From Microbacterium sp. CFH 31415 (lineage in GTDB: Bacteria > Actinomycetota > Actinomycetes > Actinomycetales > Microbacteriaceae): a stretch of 64,000 nt of DNA. Numbering within the stretch: the first letter of the stretch is position 1; the number at the start of each line of letters is the position of its first letter. The notes under the pieces were generated by a model. It did no database searches. It was not told the origin of the DNA and saw nothing but the letters and a program-made list of their open reading frames with translations. A program made the translations under genes and the position numbers. The stretch covers positions 232,778 to 296,777 of the forward strand of contig NZ_JAKYXC010000006.1 of assembly GCF_022538185.1 (NCBI RefSeq), given 5' to 3'. Below, one piece after another: positions 8,644 through 17,193 of the stretch.

Positions 8644-9726
8644 ATGCACATCGGTGTGCCGAAAGAGATCAAGAACAACGAGCGTCGGGTCGCGATGACC
8701 CCCGCGGCCGTCGACGCCCTCGTGCGCCGCGGCCACACCGTGACCGTGCAGAGCGGCGCTGGACTGGGCAGCGCGTTCTCGGACGACGCCTACCGGATCG
8801 CCGGCGCTCGCCTGGTCGACAGCGCGGCCGAGACCTGGGGATCGGCCGAGATGGTCGTCAAGGTCAAGGAGCCGATCGCCGCCGAGTACGGCCACCTGCG
8901 CGATGACCTCACCCTCTTCACCTTCCTGCACCTCGCCGCCGACCGGCCGCTGACCGACGCGCTCGTGAAGTCGGGCACGACCGCGATCGCCTACGAGACC
9001 GTGCAGACACCCGACCGGGCACTTCCTCTTCTTGCCCCGATGAGCGAGGTCGCCGGCCGGCTGTCGATCGCCGTCGGCGCGAACGCGCTGGTCAGTCCCG
9101 CAGGCCGCGGCATGCTGCTGGGCGGTGTGCCCGGCGCCCCGAAGGCGAAGGTCGTCGTCATCGGCGGCGGCGTCGCGGGTGAGCACGCCACGGCGAACGC
9201 GCTCGGCCTCGGAGCCGACGTCACCGTCATCGACATCTCCCTGCCGAAGCTGCGTTACCTCGAGGCGCGATATCAGGGCGCCATCCAGACGCGCTACTCG
9301 ACCCGTTACGAGATCGCCGAGCAGCTCGCCGAGGCCGACCTCGTCATCGGTTCGGTGCTCATCCCCGGCGCCGCAGCGCCGAAGCTGGTCACGGACGACA
9401 TGGTCGCCGGGATGAAGAAGGGCTCGGTTCTCGTCGACATCGCGATCGACCAGGGTGGATGCTTCGAAGGCTCGCGCCCGACAACCCACGACGAGCCCAC
9501 CTTCCCGGTGCACGATTCGCTCTACTACTGCGTCGCCAACATGCCCGGCGCCGCCCCGCACACCTCGACGCGTGCGCTGGTCAACGCCACTCTCCCCTAC
9601 GTCACGTCTGTGGCCGACGAGGGCTGGGATGCCGCGGCCGGGGCCGATGAGGCGCTGGCACTCGGACTGAACGTGCGCAGAGGCGAGGTCACCAACGCGG
9701 CGGTCCGCGCAGCGTTCTCGCTCTGA
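8644..9726 (+). CDS. ald: alanine dehydrogenase
   Basis: 360 residues, ATG 8644 with GGGAGGAG about 8 bases upstream. It catalyses NAD-dependent oxidative deamination of L-alanine to pyruvate and ammonia. Signature residues of the family are in their usual places: R15 in NNERRVAMTP, K75 in VVKVKEPI and H96 in FTFLHLAADR. The NAD-binding GGGVAGEHAT lies mid-protein, with the DIAIDQGGCFE segment further on. Length matches the family. It is divergent from an Lrp/AsnC gene that probably regulates it. Alanine could arise from the upstream pyruvate-dependent aminotransferase. Confidence 0.96.
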   Translation: MHIGVPKEIKNNERRVAMTPAAVDALVRRGHTVTVQSGAGLGSAFSDDAYRIAGARLVDSAAETWGSAEMVVKVKEPIAAEYGHLRDDLTLFTFLHLAADRPLTDALVKSGTTAIAYETVQTPDRALPLLAPMSEVAGRLSIAVGANALVSPAGRGMLLGGVPGAPKAKVVVIGGGVAGEHATANALGLGADVTVIDISLPKLRYLEARYQGAIQTRYSTRYEIAEQLAEADLVIGSVLIPGAAAPKLVTDDMVAGMKKGSVLVDIAIDQGGCFEGSRPTTHDEPTFPVHDSLYYCVANMPGAAPHTSTRALVNATLPYVTSVADEGWDAAAGADEALALGLNVRRGEVTNAAVRAAFSL

Positions 9727-9761
9727 GTGCCGGTCGGATACCGCCACGTGACACGGACGTC

Positions 9762-10082
9762 ATGATCACCGATCTCCACACGCTGCGCAGCTTCGTCGCG
9801 GTCGTCGAGTGCGGCTCGGTCGTGGCAGCTGCTCGCTGCAGGGGATACAGTGCGGCGGCGGTGTCGCGGCACCTCGGTCGGTTGCAGCGGCGGCTGGGGG
9901 TTGCTCTGTTCGAACCGGACGGCCGCGGTATCCGCCCGACTCAGCACGGACTGCAGCTCGCCGAGCAGGCCCGAGAGCTCATCGCCGAGGTGCGGCGGTT
10001 CGACGCCGCCGTCGCCGCCGTCGCCGCCGCGGCGCGGGCCGGTGGCTGTTCACCGACCTCGAGTCGGGTGCTCGAGGGCTGA
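9762..10082 (+). pseudogene. truncated LysR-type regulator (HTH only)
   Basis: 106 residues that cover only the LysR winged helix-turn-helix (LHTLRSFVAVVECGSVVAAARCRGYSAAAVSRHLGRLQRRLG) and the start of the linker helix. The roughly 200-residue effector domain is absent, and the frame ends in low-complexity sequence at 10082. It starts 36 bp after ald. Full-length LysR proteins have about 300 residues, so this looks like a broken gene. Expression as a DNA-binding fragment cannot be excluded. Confidence 0.6.
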
Positions 10083-10121
10083 GTCTGCCCTGTGTGAGCG
10101 CGGCGGGGTCGTCGAGCCGGC

Positions 10122-10200
10122 ACAGCCGTGGGCGAACCACGCTGTCGACACCAACCTCATCACCGGCCAGATCCCGCCGTCACCGCCACGTCGAAGCCCC
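10122..10200 (+). pseudogene. possible remnant of a DJ-1/PfpI-type C-terminus
   Basis: One frame encodes VDTNLITGQIPPSP, which resembles the NLITGQNPAS tail of DJ-1/PfpI (type 1 glutamine amidotransferase-like) proteins but has diverged. There is no start, active-site Cys or other domain. With the adjoining truncated LysR gene it suggests an old deletion between two genes. Low confidence, based on a short motif. Confidence 0.3.
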
Positions 10201-10223
10201 GCGAACCCTTTCCGCGCGCCTTG

Positions 10224-11528
10224 CTACTCGTAGCGGAGCGACTCCACCGGATCGGCGCGTGCGGCCCGGGCCGCCGGGAGGGTGCCGGCGAGAAAGGCGA
10301 TCGCCATGACGACGACGATGATGCCGGCGATGGCGACAGGGTCGAAAGCGATGAGGGTGAGGCCCGGCAGGTCTGCCAGCAGCGTTGTGGAGAGCGACGA
10401 GCTCAGCGCGCTGCCCGCGATGATGGCGACGGCCACTCCGATCGCGCTGCCGAGGAATCCGATGAATGCGGCCTCGAGGCTGAACAGGCTGAAGACCCGC
10501 CCGTTGCCCATGCCCATCGCCTTCATGAGGCCGATCTCGCGCGTGCGTTCCTGCACCGACATGAAGAGCGTGTTCACGATGCCGAAGCTCGCGGCGAGCA
10601 GGGCGATGATGGCGAACGCGTTCAGCACGAGCACGATCCCGTCGATCACGGTCTTGAACAGCCCGAGCTGATCGGCGACGGTGGATCCGGTGTAGCCGGC
10701 ATCGTTGAGACGCTTCTTCAGCGCGGTGACGTCGTCGTCGGTGGCTGCCGGGTCGAAGAAGACGCTCGCTTGCGCGTAGCGTTCCACCTCGTCGTCGGGG
10801 ACGCCGATGTTCTGGGCGTCGAAGAGCGCGTCGCTGAGTGCGGTGTTCGGCACGATGGTCGCGCCTGCGGGGGACGCGAGGCCTTCCTCGGCGACACCGA
10901 CCACGGTCGCCTCGACGAAGTGCTGGGTGCGTTCGGCGTCGGTGATCGCGAGCGTCACTGTCTCACCGATGGCCCGCTCCGGATCGCCCAGGCCCATCGG
11001 CTCGACGAAGGCGACGGGGAGGACGAGCTGCAGGGCGGAGGCGGCGTCGTCGGGCACGACTCCCGATTCGAGCGGGATCGTCTGTCCCGCGATGAGGATC
11101 CCGACTCCGATGACGTACTTCGTGCCGTCGCCTGCCTGGATGTAGTCGGGCGAGATCGCCCGGGTGGGCTGCACGTCGAGCACGCCGTCTATCCGCGCGA
11201 TGGCCTCGAGATCTTCGGGGGTGAGCGCCACCACCGTCGACCCGGGAGGGCCGGGCTGACCGCTCGCGATGGCATCCGGGTTGTACTTCACCGGGTCCGT
11301 GGCGTCGACGCCCGTCGCCCCTTCGGGGGTCGTCGTGACCGTCATCACATCGGAGGCGCCGATGGACGTGACGGTGTCGTCGATGAAGGCGTTGATCCCG
11401 GTGCCGAGCCCACTCGTCAGCGTGAGCGTGAAGGCGCCGACGAAGATCGCCAGGATCGTGAGGATGGTCCGCGTCTTCGAGCGGAACGTGTTCGCGACCG
11501 CGGAGGCGATCAGATCGATGGTCCTCAT
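10224..11528 (-). CDS. ABC transporter permease, MacB/FtsX type
   Basis: 434 residues. It has an N-terminal membrane helix (IASAVANTFRSKTRTILTILAIFVGAFTLTL), a large extracellular MacB-like periplasmic-core domain of roughly residues 45-290, and three C-terminal helices of the FtsX domain beginning at FKTVIDGIVLVLNAFAIIALLAASFGIVNTL. The REIGLMKAMGM motif is typical of MacB/FtsX permeases. It pairs with the ATPase whose stop overlaps its start by 4 bp. Such transporters export peptides, lipids or drugs, or signal envelope stress; the substrate is unknown. No link to the catabolic genes is evident. Confidence 0.9.
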   Translation of the reverse strand: MRTIDLIASAVANTFRSKTRTILTILAIFVGAFTLTLTSGLGTGINAFIDDTVTSIGASDVMTVTTTPEGATGVDATDPVKYNPDAIASGQPGPPGSTVVALTPEDLEAIARIDGVLDVQPTRAISPDYIQAGDGTKYVIGVGILIAGQTIPLESGVVPDDAASALQLVLPVAFVEPMGLGDPERAIGETVTLAITDAERTQHFVEATVVGVAEEGLASPAGATIVPNTALSDALFDAQNIGVPDDEVERYAQASVFFDPAATDDDVTALKKRLNDAGYTGSTVADQLGLFKTVIDGIVLVLNAFAIIALLAASFGIVNTLFMSVQERTREIGLMKAMGMGNGRVFSLFSLEAAFIGFLGSAIGVAVAIIAGSALSSSLSTTLLADLPGLTLIAFDPVAIAGIIVVVMAIAFLAGTLPAARAARADPVESLRYE

Positions 11529-12223
11529 GCGTGCACCGCCGCGGAGTCCGCGACGAGGAGCCCGTCGCGGATGAGCAGGCGTCGATCGCAGCGACTGGCC
11601 AGATCCTCGTCGTGGGTGACGACGATCAGGGTGATCCCGTGGTCGCGATGCAGCCCGAAGAGGATGTCTTCGACGATCGCGCCCGTGGTCGAGTCGAGGT
11701 TGCCCGTCGGTTCATCGGCGAAGATGATGCGCGGATCGTTCACCAGCGCGCGCGCGATGGCGGTGCGCTGCTTCTGCCCGCCCGACAGATCGACCGCCTT
11801 GTTCCTGGCCTTGTCGTCGAGCTCGAGCTGCTCGAGCGCCGCGTGGCCGCGGCGGAGCCGCTCGGAGCGACCGACGCCCGCGATCTTCAGCGGCAGGATC
11901 ACGTTCTCGAGCACGGAGGAGTTGCCCGTGAGGAAGAACTGCTGGAAGACGAAGCCGAACGTCTTGTTTCGTGTCCGGTTCAGTCGCCTGCCGCGCAGGG
12001 TGGAGGTGTCTATCCCCTCGAGTTCGACGGTGCCCGAGGTGGGGGCGTCCAGGAGCGCGAGCACGTGCATCAAGGTGGACTTCCCCGAGCCGCTCTTGCC
12101 GACGATCGCGACGCTCTCACCCTCGTGGACGTCGAAGCTGACGCCTCTCAGGGCATCGAAGCGGTTCTGTCTCCGGCCGTAGGACTTGTGCACGTCCCGA
12201 ACCGAGATGATCGGCGTCCTCAT
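11525..12223 (-). CDS. ABC transporter ATP-binding protein, MacB/LolD type
   Basis: 232 residues from ATG 12223 (GGGAG upstream); an in-frame start at 12250 would add nine unlikely residues. Walker A is VGKSGSGKST (residues 41-50), the signature LSGGQKQR (146-153), and Walker B IIFADEP with E171. The FFLTGNSSVLENVILPL segment after the Q-loop is typical of the MacB/LolD group. It energises the permease encoded immediately downstream; the genes overlap at 11525-11528. A near-palindrome centred on GTTAAC lies 30-42 bp upstream of the start and may be an operator. Confidence 0.93.
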   Translation of the reverse strand: MRTPIISVRDVHKSYGRRQNRFDALRGVSFDVHEGESVAIVGKSGSGKSTLMHVLALLDAPTSGTVELEGIDTSTLRGRRLNRTRNKTFGFVFQQFFLTGNSSVLENVILPLKIAGVGRSERLRRGHAALEQLELDDKARNKAVDLSGGQKQRTAIARALVNDPRIIFADEPTGNLDSTTGAIVEDILFGLHRDHGITLIVVTHDEDLASRCDRRLLIRDGLLVADSAAVHA

Positions 12224-12252
12224 GGCACTCCCTCGCTCTGAAGGCAACATCC

Positions 12253-12265
12253 CTAGTTAACCTAG
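12253..12265. promoter_or_regulatory. near-palindrome upstream of the ABC operon
   Basis: CTAGTTAACCTAG is centred on GTTAAC with CTAG on both sides, offset by one base. It sits about 30 bp upstream of the ATPase start in a 111-bp intergenic region. It could be the operator of a local-type repressor (TetR, PadR or GntR families use such sites), but no such gene is adjacent. Confidence 0.25.
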
Positions 12266-12334
12266 CGATCTCGCCGAGGTGCGGGCGCGTTACGGAGCAA
12301 TCCCTCGCGACATCTGAAAGTGCGACCGCGGTGA

Positions 12335-13522
12335 TCAGCGCGTCGCGTCGAGCGGCCAGCCGGTGTAGGCCTCGGCGAGGTAGGTGCTGCCGGCCTCGGA
12401 TTCGACGACGGAGCGCAGCTCCCCGAGCTGGCGCAGCCGGTCGAAGTCGGAGGCATCCGGCGCCACGTGCAGCATGCTCGTCATCCACCAGGAGAAGTGC
12501 TGCGCCTTCCAGATGCGGCGCAGTGCGGTCTCAGGGAATGCGGCCAGCAGCCGGTCGTCGCGGTCGAGCAGCAAGGCGCGCAGTGCGCGTTCGAGGATGA
12601 GCACATCGGCGACCGCCAGATTCATGCCCTTCGCGCCGGTCGGCGGGACGGTGTGCGCGGCATCGCCGACGAGAGCGACGCGTCCGTTCAGCAGCTGATG
12701 CGCGACGAAGCTGCGGAAGCGGAGCACATCGCGCTGGAAGATCGGGCCCTCGTTGAGCGTCGTCCCGGGTACCCGGCGCTGGAGCGCATCCCACAGTTCG
12801 GCCTCGGAGTACCCGGTCGGGTCGGTCTCGGGATCGCACTGGAAGTACATCCGCTGCACGGTGGCGCTGCGCTGGCTGACGAGGGCGAATCCGTCGGGGG
12901 AGTTGCTGTAGATCAGCTCCGCCGCCGAGGGCGGCGCTTCGCACAGGATGCCGAACCAGGCGAAGGGGTACTCCCGGAAGTAACCGCCGGTGGATGAGCC
13001 GGTCACCGCCTCACGTGCCACACTGCGTGATCCGTCGGCGCCGACCACGAAGTCGGCTTCGATCACGAGAGGCGAACCGCCGGCATCGGTGGCGATCACG
13101 CGCGGGCGGTCGGATGCTGCATCCTCCACCCGTTCGGCGGTGACGCCGAACCGCAGGTCCTGGCCGTCGGCGAGGCGGGTGGCGATGAGGTCCTTCAGCA
13201 CCTCGTGCTGCGGGTAGAGCCAGACCGACCGGCCGACGAGGGCGTCGAAGTCGATGCGATGGCCTTCGCCCGCGAACCGCAGTTCGATGCCGTCGTGGCG
13301 GCTCCCCGCGGTGCGGACCCGCGACGAAGCGCCGGTGGACTCGAGGATCTCGACCGTGCCCTGCTCCAGGATCCCGGCGCGGATCGTGCTCTCGATCTCC
13401 TCGCGCGAGCGCTGGTCGATGACGATCGACTCGATGCCGGCGTCGGCGAGCAGATGCGAGAGCAGGAGGCCTGCGGGGCCGGCGCCGATGATCGCCACTC
13501 GGGTTCGGACGGTCGTGGTCAT
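12335..13522 (-). CDS. pobA: 4-hydroxybenzoate 3-monooxygenase
   Basis: 395 residues from ATG 13522 (GAAGGAGACGAC upstream); the longer frame adds ten residues without support. It is a class A flavoprotein hydroxylase with N-terminal GAGPAGLLLSHLLADAG for FAD, GADGSRSVAR (DG motif) near residue 160 and GDAAHTVPPTGAKGMNLAVADV (GD motif) near residue 285. It converts 4-hydroxybenzoate to protocatechuate using NAD(P)H and O2. Length matches PobA. It lies next to an IclR regulator and the pca operon, which takes its product. A 15-bp inverted repeat upstream matches one upstream of pcaH. Confidence 0.95.
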   Translation of the reverse strand: MTTTVRTRVAIIGAGPAGLLLSHLLADAGIESIVIDQRSREEIESTIRAGILEQGTVEILESTGASSRVRTAGSRHDGIELRFAGEGHRIDFDALVGRSVWLYPQHEVLKDLIATRLADGQDLRFGVTAERVEDAASDRPRVIATDAGGSPLVIEADFVVGADGSRSVAREAVTGSSTGGYFREYPFAWFGILCEAPPSAAELIYSNSPDGFALVSQRSATVQRMYFQCDPETDPTGYSEAELWDALQRRVPGTTLNEGPIFQRDVLRFRSFVAHQLLNGRVALVGDAAHTVPPTGAKGMNLAVADVLILERALRALLLDRDDRLLAAFPETALRRIWKAQHFSWWMTSMLHVAPDASDFDRLRQLGELRSVVESEAGSTYLAEAYTGWPLDATR

Positions 13523-13586
13523 GTCGTCTCCTTCGACGGGGAACCGGATCATTCTGCGGTGCCCGGGGGCCCAGCATCCGAGCGAT

Positions 13587-13601
13587 TCCCGATCAACGGG
13601 A
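13587..13601. promoter_or_regulatory. putative IclR operator upstream of pobA
   Basis: TCCCG-ATCAA-CGGGA is a perfect 5-5-5 inverted repeat, 65 bp upstream of pobA and just past the IclR gene's 3' end. It is preceded by GCGAT, so it shares GCGATTCCC and the symmetric GGGA with the repeat at 14391-14405. The shared sequence suggests one regulator controls both pobA and pca. Confidence 0.6.
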
Positions 13602-13607
13602 GGCGAG

Positions 13608-14360
13608 TCAGTGGCGGTAGCCGAGCGATCGTTCGATGTCGCGGGCCGCCCGGTGCAGCTCGACGAGGGCGAACTCGACCTCCGCGTCCCGCGGGAGGAC
13701 GACCGAGAGCGCCGCGATCACGGCGCCCGTCTCGTCGCGTACCGGGACGGCGACACCCGTGGAGACCTCCTCGATGTACCCCGGAGCAATCGCATGCCCG
13801 ACGGTGCGGATCTCCGACAGCTTGCGTCGCAGCTGCGCCGGGTCGACGAGCGTCGACGGAGTCAGCCGGACGAGCGGCCCCGACATCACCCTGTCCTGGA
13901 GCGCCCGGTCGCCGAAAGCGAGCAGCACGAGGCCCGAGGACGAGGCGTGGACCGGCAGTCTTCCCGCGATTCGGGTGACGTTGGAGCCGGATGCTGGGGC
14001 GCTGAGCCGTTCGAGGAACAGGGCCTCGTCGTGCTCGAGGATCGCGAGCTGGGTGTGCTCGCGCACGCGCTGCTGAACGCGCTCCATGTAGGGCAGGGCC
14101 GCCTGACGCAGGCGCAGCGCCGAGGACGATCGCGTGGCGAGCTCCCACAGGCGGATCCCGATCCGCACTCGCCGCTCGTCATCGCGCTCCAGCAGTCCTG
14201 CCTCGACGAGCTCGCTCACGATCCGGTGGGCGGTCGAGCTCGGCAGCCCGCTGCGACGGCCGATCTCCGCCGCGGTCTGAGCCGTCCGGGTGGGGGTGAA
14301 CGTCTCGAGCACGCGCACCAGGCGGTCGGTGACCGATTCTCCGGACGGTGAGTTCGCCAT
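13608..14360 (-). CDS. IclR-family regulator of the pca/pob genes
   Basis: 250 residues from ATG 14360 (MANSPSGESVTDRLVRVLETF). Upstream in-frame starts lie inside the divergent promoter region and were rejected. The N-terminal helix-turn-helix (TAAEIGRRSGLPSSTAHRIVSELVEAGLL) is followed by the IclR effector domain, including HASSSGLVLLAFG and PGYIEEVSTGVAVPV. IclR proteins of the PcaR/PcaU/PobR branch control beta-ketoadipate genes and respond to protocatechuate, 4-hydroxybenzoate or beta-ketoadipate. Its location between pobA and divergent pcaH, with a matching inverted repeat at each promoter, supports this role. Confidence 0.88.
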   Translation of the reverse strand: MANSPSGESVTDRLVRVLETFTPTRTAQTAAEIGRRSGLPSSTAHRIVSELVEAGLLERDDERRVRIGIRLWELATRSSSALRLRQAALPYMERVQQRVREHTQLAILEHDEALFLERLSAPASGSNVTRIAGRLPVHASSSGLVLLAFGDRALQDRVMSGPLVRLTPSTLVDPAQLRRKLSEIRTVGHAIAPGYIEEVSTGVAVPVRDETGAVIAALSVVLPRDAEVEFALVELHRAARDIERSLGYRH

Positions 14361-14390
14361 GTGCTCAGCATGACACTTCCTCGACGCGAT

Positions 14391-14405
14391 TCCCATTGAG
14401 TGGGA
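14391..14405. promoter_or_regulatory. putative IclR operator between iclR and pcaH
   Basis: TCCCA-TTGAG-TGGGA is a perfect 5-5-5 inverted repeat in the 115-bp divergent region, preceded by GCGAT as in the site at 13587-13601. It lies 31 bp from the regulator start and 71 bp from pcaH, suitable for autoregulation and for control of the pca operon. Confidence 0.6.
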
Positions 14406-14475
14406 TCCTCGGCCCACGCTTCGCGCTGCCATCGCACCATGGATGCCAGCATCCTCACCGCGTCGAAGGAGACCC

Positions 14476-15285
14476 GTGTCGTACCGCACCGCAGCCGCGC
14501 CAGAGACTCTGCTCGCCTCGCCGGATCAGGCGTCGCAGTCGGCGATCACCGGCGAGATCACCGAGTTGCACGACCTCTACGCTCGCCGCGAGGCAGGCGG
14601 GGAGTCGTTGCCGGCCACGATGCACGACTTCCCCCCGTACCGGTCGAGCATCCTCCGCCACCCGACGAAGAACCCGAAGCTGGTCGACCCCGAGACGATC
14701 GAGCTGCTCTCCCCCGCGTTCGGCCAGCGCGACGTGGCGGCGATCGAGTCCGACCTCACACTCCAGCACGCCGGTGAGCCGCTCGGCGAGCGCCTGACCG
14801 TCCGAGGGCGTCTGCTCGACTCGTGGGGCCGCCCCCTGGCGAACCAGTTGATCGAGATCTGGCAGGCCAACTCGGCCGGTCGCTACATCCATCAGCGCGA
14901 TCAGCATCCGGCACCGCTCGACCCGAACTTCACGGGGGCGGGCCGCGCCGTGACGAACGACGCCGGGGAGTACCTCTTCACGACGATCAAGCCCGGGCCC
15001 TATCCGTGGAAGAACCACGTCAACGCGTGGCGCCCCGCGCACATCCACTTCTCGATCTTCGGCTCGTCGTTCACGCAGCGGCTGGTCACCCAGATGTACT
15101 TCCCCGGCGACCCGCTCTTCGCGCTCGACCCGATCTACAACACGATCTGGCGGCAGAAGGATCGCGACAGCCTCGTCGGCGTCTACGACCACGACCTGAC
15201 CTCGCCCGAGTGGTCCACCGGTTACCGCTTCGACATCGTCGTGGACGGCCCGGACTCCACCTGGTTCGAGCAGGAAGGCGAGTGA
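14476..15285 (+). CDS. pcaH: protocatechuate 3,4-dioxygenase beta subunit
   Basis: 269 residues from GTG 14476, which has GAAGGAGA upstream. The four Fe(III) ligands of intradiol dioxygenases are present with family spacing: Y137 (GRYIHQ), Y176 (GPYPW), H189 and H191 (RPAHIHFS). It cleaves protocatechuate between its hydroxyls to 3-carboxy-cis,cis-muconate as a heteromer with PcaG, which follows at 5 bp. First gene of the pcaHGBDCIJF operon, transcribed divergently from the IclR regulator. Confidence 0.97.
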   Translation: MSYRTAAAPETLLASPDQASQSAITGEITELHDLYARREAGGESLPATMHDFPPYRSSILRHPTKNPKLVDPETIELLSPAFGQRDVAAIESDLTLQHAGEPLGERLTVRGRLLDSWGRPLANQLIEIWQANSAGRYIHQRDQHPAPLDPNFTGAGRAVTNDAGEYLFTTIKPGPYPWKNHVNAWRPAHIHFSIFGSSFTQRLVTQMYFPGDPLFALDPIYNTIWRQKDRDSLVGVYDHDLTSPEWSTGYRFDIVVDGPDSTWFEQEGE

Positions 15286-15290
15286 CCCCG

Positions 15291-15851
15291 ATGACCGTCC
15301 CCGCCAAGACGCACCGCCCGACCCCCGGCCAGACGGCCGGCCCTTTCTTCGCGTACGGAGTCGAGTTTCCGAAGATGCACCAGGTCGCCTTCCCGCACTC
15401 GCCGGGTGCCATCGTGCTCGCGGGCACCGTGCTCGACGGCGCCGGGGCGCCGATCCCCGACGCGTTCGTCGAGATCTTCAGCGCTGACGCAGACGGGACG
15501 ATCCCGCGTGCGCGCGGCTCGTTCCACCGCGACGACCACACCTTCACGGGCTTCGGCCGCGCCTTCACGAGCGATGAGGGTCGCTTCGAGTTCTGGACCC
15601 GCAATCCGGGTGCGGTCGCGGGGCGCGCGCCCTTCTTCGCGGCCATCGTCTACGCCCGCGGGCTTCCCGACAAGCTCCACACGCGCATCTACCTTCCCGA
15701 TGACGCCGACGCCCTCGCCGCGGATCCGCTCCTCGCATCGCTCGAACCTGAAGACCGCGCGACCCTGATCGCGACCCGCACTCCCGACGGTCACCTGCAC
15801 CACGACATCCGCCTGCAGGGCGAGAACGAAACGGTGTTCCTTGCCTTCTGA
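15291..15851 (+). CDS. pcaG: protocatechuate 3,4-dioxygenase alpha subunit
   Basis: 186 residues from ATG 15291; a GTG at 15282 overlapping the pcaH stop is an alternative start. It opens with the PTPGQTAGPFFAYGV motif of alpha subunits and contains the intradiol beta-sandwich (LAGTVLDGAGAPIPDAFVEIFSADADG). It lacks the full iron-ligand set, as alpha subunits do, and completes the active site of PcaH. Slightly shorter than the roughly 200-residue Pseudomonas subunit. pcaB begins within its last codons. Confidence 0.95.
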   Translation: MTVPAKTHRPTPGQTAGPFFAYGVEFPKMHQVAFPHSPGAIVLAGTVLDGAGAPIPDAFVEIFSADADGTIPRARGSFHRDDHTFTGFGRAFTSDEGRFEFWTRNPGAVAGRAPFFAAIVYARGLPDKLHTRIYLPDDADALAADPLLASLEPEDRATLIATRTPDGHLHHDIRLQGENETVFLAF

Positions 15852-17193
15852 CGCGAGATCCTTCGACAGCGGGCTGCTGACTCCGGTGGCGGCCGGACAC
15901 GACGAACTCGTCGGCGACGGCGCCGTCCTCGACGCACTGGTGACCGCCGAAGTCGCTCTCCTGCGCGCGCTCGCCGCCGAGGGCCTGGTCTCCGGCGACG
16001 TGGCGGAGCGGGTCTCGCACGCGCTCGGCTGGCAGGGCAGCGAGATCGGATGCCGCGGCCACGGCGTGACGGCGGAAGAACTCGCCACCGCTGCCGTCGG
16101 CGGCGGCAACCCGGTCATCCCCCTGGTCGTGCGGCTTCGCACGGCGGTCGCCGATGACGACGCGCCGTGGATCCACCGCGGAGCGACCAGCCAGGACATC
16201 CTCGATACGGCACTCATGGCGATCGCGCGGTCCGCCGTCGCGCGGATCATCGGCGACCTCGACCGCACGGCGGACACCCTCGGCGCCCTGGCTCGAGCCC
16301 ATGCCGCCGAGGCCGCTGCGGCGAGGACCCTCACCCAGCACGCGGTGCCGACGACCGTCGGCGCCCGGATCGCCGGCTGGGAACGCGGCATCCGTCGTGC
16401 CATCGAACGCCTCGGTGGCGTGCACGGCGAACTGCCCGCGCAGCTCGGCGGAGCCGCAGGCACCCTCGCGTCGTACGTCGACGAGTTCGGCGCCGACGCC
16501 GCCTCCCGTCTCCCGCGCGCCTTCGCCGTCGAGCTCGGTCTGCGGGCTCCCGACGCGCCGTGGCACTCCGAGCGCTCGCCCGTCACAGAGCTCGGCGACA
16601 CGCTGGTGCAGGTGCTCGACGCGCTCGGCAAGATGGCATCCGACATCGCGACGCTCGGTCGCACCGAGATCGGTGAGCTCGCCGAGGGCGCCGGCGGAGG
16701 CTCGAGCGCGATGCCGCAGAAGCAGAACCCGGTCGCCTCCGTCCTGATCCGCTCGGCCGCCCTGCGCGCTCCACAGCTCGGGGCGACCCTTCACCTGACG
16801 TCTGCGCTCGCCGTCGACGAGCGTCCCGACGGCGCCTGGCACGCGGAGTGGCCGACGCTGCGCGAACTGCTGAGGCTCACGCTCGGGGCAGCGGCGCATG
16901 CGGCCGGGCTCGCAGCCGGGCTGCGAGTCCAGAAGGGCCCCGTCGCGCGCAACCTCGCGCTGACGGGCGGTCTCATCGTGAGCGAGCGCCTGCGTCATGC
17001 GCTGCAGCCTCTCATCGGCGTGGACCGTTTCGCGGCGCTGCTCGCGGGGCCCGGTGATGGCCTCGCCGCGCGCGTGCGCGCCCTCCCCGAAGCGGCGGCG
17101 TTCGACCTCGACGACCTGCTCGACCCCGCACGGTATACCGGGCTGGCCGAGGAGTTCGCGACCGGCGGCGGCGACACGGAGCGCGACTCATGA
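15841..17193 (+). CDS. pcaB: 3-carboxy-cis,cis-muconate cycloisomerase
   Basis: 450 residues with a TTG start at 15841 that overlaps the pcaG stop by 11 bp. It belongs to the fumarase/aspartase superfamily: the signature loop GGGSSAMPQKQNPVASVL sits near residue 280, with HRGATSQDILDTALM near residue 105. It converts 3-carboxymuconate to 4-carboxymuconolactone. The residues after the MPQKQNP loop are well conserved. It overlaps pcaD (ATGA at 17190-17193), so translation of the operon is probably coupled. Confidence 0.95.
   Translation: MPSDARSFDSGLLTPVAAGHDELVGDGAVLDALVTAEVALLRALAAEGLVSGDVAERVSHALGWQGSEIGCRGHGVTAEELATAAVGGGNPVIPLVVRLRTAVADDDAPWIHRGATSQDILDTALMAIARSAVARIIGDLDRTADTLGALARAHAAEAAAARTLTQHAVPTTVGARIAGWERGIRRAIERLGGVHGELPAQLGGAAGTLASYVDEFGADAASRLPRAFAVELGLRAPDAPWHSERSPVTELGDTLVQVLDALGKMASDIATLGRTEIGELAEGAGGGSSAMPQKQNPVASVLIRSAALRAPQLGATLHLTSALAVDERPDGAWHAEWPTLRELLRLTLGAAAHAAGLAAGLRVQKGPVARNLALTGGLIVSERLRHALQPLIGVDRFAALLAGPGDGLAARVRALPEAAAFDLDDLLDPARYTGLAEEFATGGGDTERDS

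Noticed and set aside
10128..12182. A 684-codon open frame on the plus strand
   Set aside because: It is the antisense shadow of the MacB-type ABC genes, whose motifs are clear on the minus strand.
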